DNA of 64,000 bases, taken from Chlorogloeopsis sp. ULAP01 (lineage in GTDB: Bacteria; Cyanobacteriota; Cyanobacteriia; Cyanobacteriales; Nostocaceae). The stretch spans positions 62,001 to 126,000 of the forward strand of contig NZ_JAUDRH010000018.1 of assembly GCF_030381805.1 (NCBI RefSeq), read 5' to 3'. The notes under the pieces are model-generated. The model did no database searches. It saw nothing but the letters and a program-made list of their open reading frames with translations, and was not told where the DNA came from. This document shows, in pieces, positions 59,522-64,000 of this stretch (position 1 is the stretch's first letter; each line of letters starts with the position of its first letter). A program made the position numbers and the translations under genes.

Positions 59522-59609
59522 GAAGTTTTTCTAAATCTCCCCCTTCCTCTTCTTGTTGTTTTCGCTGTTTATCCGAGCTTTGTGTAGATTCATTTTCTAG
59601 CTCAGACAT
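59508..59609 (-). CDS. Very small acidic ORF (33 aa)
   Basis: MSELENESTQSSDKQRKQQE then EGGDLEKLLDDL, ending in TGA at 59508. It overlaps the TTG start of the tail-anchored gene. It has the composition of a disordered linker; together the two may be one protein broken by a frameshift, or coupled genes. Support is only context. Confidence 0.3.
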   Translation of the reverse strand: MSELENESTQSSDKQRKQQEEEGGDLEKLLDDL

Positions 59610-59610
59610 T

Positions 59611-59960
59611 CTATCTACTCCTTATTAAACGTGACATATCTAGCGAATAGATAGCCGTTTCTATGTCTTCAATATCTTCTGTGGAATCAGAAAACTTAGA
59701 ATATAAAAACTGCATGAGCTTCCGTTCTAAAGTCCCTTTTATTTTAGTCTCTACTTCGTTTTCGATAAAAATCGAACACGCATAACGAACTAGAGTTTCA
59801 AAAGTTCTATCACTAATTTCTCCGTTGTTATGCAAATAGGAGAAATAAGATAAAACCCCCTTAAATTTTTCTACATTTAATTCTAGTTAAAATATGTGGA
59901 TTTGAAACATCATCTTTGATTTGAGGAAATTTACTCTTTTCTTTTGTTTTTTCTTGCAAA
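59611..59960 (-). pseudogene. Small unknown gene, probably frameshifted
   Basis: An upstream frame (ATG at about 59965) reads MVLQEKTKEKSKFPQIKDDV then SNPHILTRIKCRKI-stop. A second frame, open from about 59890, reads LNVEKFKGVLSYFSYLHNNG and continues EISDRTFETLVRYACSIFIE to SRLIRSR at 59611. The second has no ATG and its sequence flows from the first with a one-base shift. No family recognised. It belongs with the two small genes downstream. Confidence 0.4.
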
Positions 59961-59965
59961 ACCAT

Positions 59966-60498
59966 ATTAATTTACCTCAACTATATATCAGAACGTTGAG
60001 AAGCTATCCCCTTAAAATACTCAACTAATAAACCAAATTTCATTAATAAATAATCTATATCAATAATTAACGTCACAAAACTTCAACAAAATAGTGCTAT
60101 ATGTCAATATATTATCGTTTCGCACAGCTTTTGTAAATTTGCCGTAATCATAAATAAAATTCAAAAAATGTTATATATCAAACAGTAGCTGATTGTGATT
60201 ACCCAGAAAAATTAACCTACGAGCTTCCAACACCTCACCACATCCACAAAGTCTATAAAACACTACGGCTAAAGCTTTCTCCTTTGATGTTTAGCCGAAC
60301 CTAGCACAAGATAGCGAGCAGGCGATCGCCCTTGTGCATGAATGGAGCGATCGCAAACGCAAACTCTTTAAACCCGAACACATTCGCAAAGCGATGTCAC
60401 GTCTGCAAGAGCAAAACTGGCTAATTTCCCAAGCAAAGCCAAGTCAAAAATAATCTAAAAAATGCTAGGAATAGACAAAACTACCTAACAAATTACAC
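59966..60498. other. AT-rich region with an unidentified gene remnant
   Basis: At 60190-60300 one frame reads ADCDYPEKLTYELPTPHHIH then KVYKTLRLKLSPLMF. At 60296-60452 another reads PNLAQDSEQAIALVHEWSDR then KLFKPEHIRKAMSRLQEQNW to a TAA. They could be parts of one decayed gene. I do not recognise it. The 5' half of the region is AT-rich with no structure noticed. Confidence 0.35.
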
Positions 60499-61938
60499 AT
60501 GAATGAAATTGACTTAGCCTTTGCCCCAGCTCTGGAACAGGCACAGTTAATTCGTCGCCGGGAAGTGTCACCACTGGAGTTGGTGCAGATATATTTAAAA
60601 CGGATTCAAAACTTAAATCCCCAACTGGGAAGTTATTTTACGGTAATGGCAGAGCAAGCTCTAGCTGATGCCCAAGCCAAAACAGAAATGTTGACTGCTA
60701 GTAAGGAATTACCTCCGTTTTTTGGCGTACCAATTTCGATTAAAGACCTCAATCCAGTTGCGGGTGTACCTTGTACCTTTGGTAATCCAGCATTACTCAA
60801 CAATATTCTCGACTTTGATGATGGTGTAGTAACGCGGATTAAACAAGCTGGATTTATTCTTCTAGGTAAAACAGCTACCTCAGAAATTGGTTCATTTCCT
60901 TACACAGAACCTACGGGTTTTCCCCCAGCCAGAAATCCCTGGAATTTAGAATACACTCCCGGTGGTTCTAGTGGAGGTGCAGCAGCAGCAGTGGCAGCAG
61001 GATTATGTGCGATCGCTCAAGGTTCGGATGGAGGTGGCTCAATTCGCGGTCCGGCGGCGTGCTGTGGTTTGGTAGGAATTAAGCCAGCACGGGGAAGGGT
61101 AACCCATGCACCCGTGGGCGATCGCCTCAGTGGCATCGCTACCAACGGGCCGATTGCCCGTACAGTTGCCGATGCGGCTGCACTTTTAGATGTGATGTCC
61201 GGTTATGTGACTGGCGATCCTTACTGGTTGCCCGATCCTGAACCATCGTTTTTGACGGCAAGTAAGGAAAGAATTGGCAAATTGCGAGTAGCTTATGCTA
61301 CTAATATTGCTCCCATCGGCGAAGCTGATGCTAACTGCAAGCAAGGTGTGTTGCAAACAGTGAAGTTATTAGAAGAACTTGGTCATACAGTAGAAGAAAA
61401 ATGCCCAGACTTTAGCGGTTTAGTAGAACCGTTTCAATTCGTATGGCAAACAAGTGTGGCTGCATCTGGTATTCCAGCCGAAGCTTTGCAACCTGTGAAC
61501 CGTTTCCTATTGGCAAAAACTGGTTCTGCCGGTGAATATCTCCAAGCAGTGTATCAAATGCAAATGGTATCAAGATTAATCGTAGCGTTTTTTAACACCG
61601 TAGATTTACTAGTACTGCCAGTTTACCTTCATTCCCCGATCCGGGTAGGCGAATGGGCAAATCTCACTCCTGAAGAAACATTCCAAAATATCATTAATTG
61701 GGTAGCTCCTTGTCCACCGTTTAATGCCACCGGACAACCAGCGATCGCTCTTCCTGTCGGCTTCGATGAGCAAGGTGTACCAATTAGCGTCCAGCTCGTT
61801 GGTAAACCCGCACAAGAAGCGACTTTGATTAGTCTAGCAGCCCAACTGGAAGCAGCTAAACCTTGGATTCAGCATCGCCCTGCATTTGCCACAAATTACA
61901 GCAGAATTCAGGAGTCAGTCGTCAGAAGTCAGGAGTAA
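60499..61938 (+). CDS. Amidase signature family enzyme
   Basis: A 479-residue amidase (GatA/AmiD-like). The Ser-cisSer-Lys triad is visible: Lys in GVPISIKDLNPVAG, cis-Ser in TPGGSSGGAAAAVAAGLCA, nucleophile Ser in GSDGGGSIRGPAACCGLVG. It hydrolyses an amide bond; the substrate is unknown. No GatB or GatC gene is near, so a role in tRNA transamidation is unlikely. The last 13 residues (SRIQESVVRSQE) are encoded by GAGTCAG-type short repeats, so the natural end was probably a few residues earlier. Confidence 0.9.
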   Translation: MNEIDLAFAPALEQAQLIRRREVSPLELVQIYLKRIQNLNPQLGSYFTVMAEQALADAQAKTEMLTASKELPPFFGVPISIKDLNPVAGVPCTFGNPALLNNILDFDDGVVTRIKQAGFILLGKTATSEIGSFPYTEPTGFPPARNPWNLEYTPGGSSGGAAAAVAAGLCAIAQGSDGGGSIRGPAACCGLVGIKPARGRVTHAPVGDRLSGIATNGPIARTVADAAALLDVMSGYVTGDPYWLPDPEPSFLTASKERIGKLRVAYATNIAPIGEADANCKQGVLQTVKLLEELGHTVEEKCPDFSGLVEPFQFVWQTSVAASGIPAEALQPVNRFLLAKTGSAGEYLQAVYQMQMVSRLIVAFFNTVDLLVLPVYLHSPIRVGEWANLTPEETFQNIINWVAPCPPFNATGQPAIALPVGFDEQGVPISVQLVGKPAQEATLISLAAQLEAAKPWIQHRPAFATNYSRIQESVVRSQE

Positions 61939-62076
61939 AACAGGCTTCATCTCTGACTTTGAGTTCTAGGTTCTGTACCTCACTTAATTGCAAACTGCTG
62001 TAAGTAATAGGGTATGGGAATAGATGAGTCTAATTTTCCTGTACCCTGTCACCTGTACCCTGTTCCCTACAAATGT

Positions 62077-62790
62077 ATGCAGGCAACCCTTGAGCAACTT
62101 TCACAAATTATCGTGTTTGCGGATTTAGAACCCACAGACAGAATGAGATTGCAGCCTCACACACACATACAAAGCTACAGCCAAGGAGAGATTATTTTAC
62201 ATGAGGGCGATCGCCTACCAGCTAAGTTATTTACTGTCGCTAGTGGTGCCATTCAAGTTAGTAAAACAGCAACTACGGGCAAAGAAACGATTCTCCGCAC
62301 CCTCTTTGCTGGGGAAATGTTTGCTGCACCCGCACTCTTAGGAAATGGTATTTGTCCTGCCACAGTCACGGCTGAGACTGAGTGCAAGATTCTGACAGTC
62401 GAAAGAGATGCTTTACTCCAAGCCATACAGCACAATCCTGATGTTGCCTTGCGAATGCTGATGGTTTTAAATTCTCGGATTCAACATTTGCATGAAACAG
62501 TTCACGGATTAGTTTCTGAACGAGCGATCGTCCGGTTGGCAAGGTTAATTCAATATTTTGCTGTTGAATATGGTAGTGAATTAAACCAACAAGGAAAGAC
62601 TTTAAAAGTCAAATTGCCATATTATCGCATCGCCCGCAGTATTGGTATTACGTATGAAGAATGCGTGCGTTTAATTAAAAGTATAAAAACAACAGTTGCC
62701 TACAGTCGAGGTGGCAAAATTACAATACTTGATGCCCAAAAATTGGAAGAAATTGCTTCTGGAAATACTATAGACTGTAACACCACATAA
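62077..62790 (+). CDS. Crp/Fnr-family transcriptional regulator
   Basis: A 237-residue regulator. A cyclic-nucleotide-like sensor domain (about 10-125: SQGEIILHEGDRLPAKLFTV; GETILRTLFAGEMFAAPALL) is followed by a dimer helix and a winged HTH (about 165-230: KLPYYRIARSIGITYEECVR). No Fe-S cysteine cluster is visible, so it is not an FNR-type oxygen sensor. The ATG at 62077 is preferred because the upstream in-frame part is encoded by short repeats. It is divergent in arrangement from the GAF-LuxR gene downstream. Confidence 0.86.
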   Translation: MQATLEQLSQIIVFADLEPTDRMRLQPHTHIQSYSQGEIILHEGDRLPAKLFTVASGAIQVSKTATTGKETILRTLFAGEMFAAPALLGNGICPATVTAETECKILTVERDALLQAIQHNPDVALRMLMVLNSRIQHLHETVHGLVSERAIVRLARLIQYFAVEYGSELNQQGKTLKVKLPYYRIARSIGITYEECVRLIKSIKTTVAYSRGGKITILDAQKLEEIASGNTIDCNTT

Positions 62791-62816
62791 CTCTACAATC
62801 TTCTTTTTTGTATATG

Positions 62817-63485
62817 TTATGATGAGCCGTTTTGTAATTTAGCTACCATTTCTGCTCGTGCCGAAACTCCTAACTTCCGAAACATTCGTTTTAATGCTTG
62901 CTTCACTGAATTTTGGGTAATAAAAAGCTTTTCTCCTATTTCTGTATTGGTTAACCCCTGCGCCACCAACTTCGCAATTTCTAACTCTCGTGGAGTGAGA
63001 CGACTAACCAACGGCGAATTGAATGTTTTTGGTTTCGCCCTCAAGGTGGCGAGTTTAGCTGATAAATGCAGGCATAAAGCACTCAGATCCGCTAAATCAT
63101 TAGCATCAAAGGCAGGAGTACCGTTAGCACGAGCAAGATTGAGTGTTCCCACAACACGGCCATCACATATAATAGGCCCACTCATCACGTGGGCATGATC
63201 GTGGCGCGGGCAAATTTCTTTCCAGTCTCCTGGAGCTAAGATTAATTGTTCATGGGCGGGAGCATGACGCTCTACAACATAGCGTCCGACTGGATTGCCC
63301 TCTAAACAAACTTCAGGGATGGTTTGCACTTCAACGTCTATCGGCGACGATTCATCCAGCAAATACAAACCCCCACGTTCTACAACAAAATACTCGCCAA
63401 CTGTGTCCATCACAGCAAGGCGTAGTTCTTGCTCATTGTGGGCATTGGCGATCGCATTAAACAGGGCATGAAGAGAACGAGCCAT
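62817..63485 (-). CDS. GAF-LuxR transcriptional regulator
   Basis: A 222-residue regulator. A GAF-type domain (about 8-145) has VMDTVGEYFVVERGGLYLLD and GRVVGTLNLARANGTPAFDA. A LuxR helix-turn-helix (about 160-222) has RLTPRELEIAKLVAQGLTNT and FITQNSVKQALKRMFRKLGV. There is no receiver domain. In cyanobacteria such stand-alone LuxR proteins can respond to redox. Cys residues (LEGNPV... region, EVCLEG, EICPRH, LCLHL) might be redox-active, which is a guess. Convergent with the Crp-type gene. Confidence 0.87.
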   Translation of the reverse strand: MARSLHALFNAIANAHNEQELRLAVMDTVGEYFVVERGGLYLLDESSPIDVEVQTIPEVCLEGNPVGRYVVERHAPAHEQLILAPGDWKEICPRHDHAHVMSGPIICDGRVVGTLNLARANGTPAFDANDLADLSALCLHLSAKLATLRAKPKTFNSPLVSRLTPRELEIAKLVAQGLTNTEIGEKLFITQNSVKQALKRMFRKLGVSARAEMVAKLQNGSS

Positions 63486-63603
63486 ATAGTGTACTCATAA
63501 GTGTACCCAGTTGGGGACTAGGCGGGACTTGACAACTACTTCTATGCTAACTAATAGCACTAAAGGTAAAAAGCTAACATAACTGGCGAATATAGGAGAA
63601 AAA

Positions 63604-64000
63604 AATGACTGCTACACAAATTTCTGCCCAAGAGTTCTTCCGGGCTGCTTATGAGAACCGTTACACCTGGGATCGCAATTTTCCTGGCTATACCGCAGAT
63701 ATCACATACAAGTTAGATGAGCAGGTATTCACAGGCAAAATCCGCATTAATGCCAACCTCAAAGCCGAAGTTTTTGAAATAGAAGATGAGCAAGCAAAGC
63801 AGGCGATTCACAATCAAGCATGGGAAATAGCTATTCACCGCATTCGTCGCAGCTTTGAAGAAACTCATGGTGCGAATACGTTTAGCTATGGTAGTACTGA
63901 TGAGACAGGCGCAGTTGACATTATCTTAGGCGGTAAGTCTGAAGGGGACAAATACAAAGTCCGCAACAACGTAGTTAGTCTCGTCCACCGTCATATTCAC
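63604..64000 (+). CDS. DUF3386 protein, 5' part
   Basis: An open frame of 132 codons cut by the right edge. Start MTATQISAQEFFRAAYENRY, with AGGAG 8 bases before the ATG. WDRNFPGYTADITYKLDEQV and the following HNQAWEIAIHRIRRSFEETH match DUF3386, a cyanobacterial and plant family of about 215 residues with no known function. Soluble. It is divergent from the GAF-LuxR gene, whose product may control it. Confidence 0.85.

Overview
The window looks like chromosomal DNA of a filamentous, probably nitrogen-fixing (Nostocales-type) cyanobacterium. The HIP1 octamer (GCGATCGC) is scattered through it. Intergenic regions carry the short tandemly repeated sequences typical of heterocystous cyanobacteria (runs of GGGTACT, GGGAACA, TAACTGA). 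Several genes are cyanobacterial: Psb28, SipA, a Tab2-type protein, a Mo-nitrogenase C-terminal-domain protein, DUF1400, DUF2301 and DUF3386 proteins, and a Yfr1-like small RNA. Moderate GC, short operons and long repeat-filled spacers fit this. I saw no tRNA, rRNA or CRISPR array.

Layout. 0-8.6 kb: end of a beta-lactamase-like gene, psb28, dprA, an envelope pair (DUF2301 and YdcF-like), then a small toxin-antitoxin patch (decayed BrnT/BrnA, intact DUF433/PIN pair) between copies of an interspersed repeat, a methyltransferase and a SAM hydrolase. 8.9-17.7 kb: two cell-wall/surface proteins (MltA-like; SLH plus GHL10), sipA, a CbiX chelatase behind a cobalamin riboswitch, a ferritin-like protein, a Rieske ferredoxin and a pentapeptide-repeat protein. 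17.7-27.3 kb: a chemosensory island, cheA-cheW-mcp-cheB-cheR on the minus strand and cheY-cheC-hybrid kinase on the plus strand. 27.3-35 kb: alpha/beta hydrolase, Mo-nitro_C protein, an OmpR regulator next to a kinase remnant, the arsenosugar genes arsM and arsS, Yfr1 and an MFS exporter. 34.8-42 kb: Uma2 proteins, coiled-coil proteins, a TPR lipoprotein-like protein and a four-gene two-component operon holding a receiver-only protein and a sensor without a kinase domain. 42-51 kb: methyltransferase, cupin, frameshifted YwiC-like gene, a thioredoxin-reductase-like flavoprotein, quinol-type nitric oxide reductase and S-formylglutathione hydrolase, a set suggesting NO/formaldehyde/redox stress handling.

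51.7-58.2 kb is the most unusual part. Intact glgP is followed by a DUF433/PIN toxin-antitoxin pair, then a second, truncated copy of the glgP 3' end and its terminator, an IS200/IS605-derived palindromic element, and a GC-richer exported cupin gene bracketed by two sites with the architecture of integron attC sites. Gene fragments, an orphan antitoxin and a UPF0175/VapC pair follow. This reads as an insertion hot spot containing an integron-type gene cassette without an integrase in view. 58.3-64 kb returns to ordinary genes: Tab2-like, small unknown ORFs, an amidase, a Crp-type and a GAF-LuxR regulator, and the start of a DUF3386 gene.
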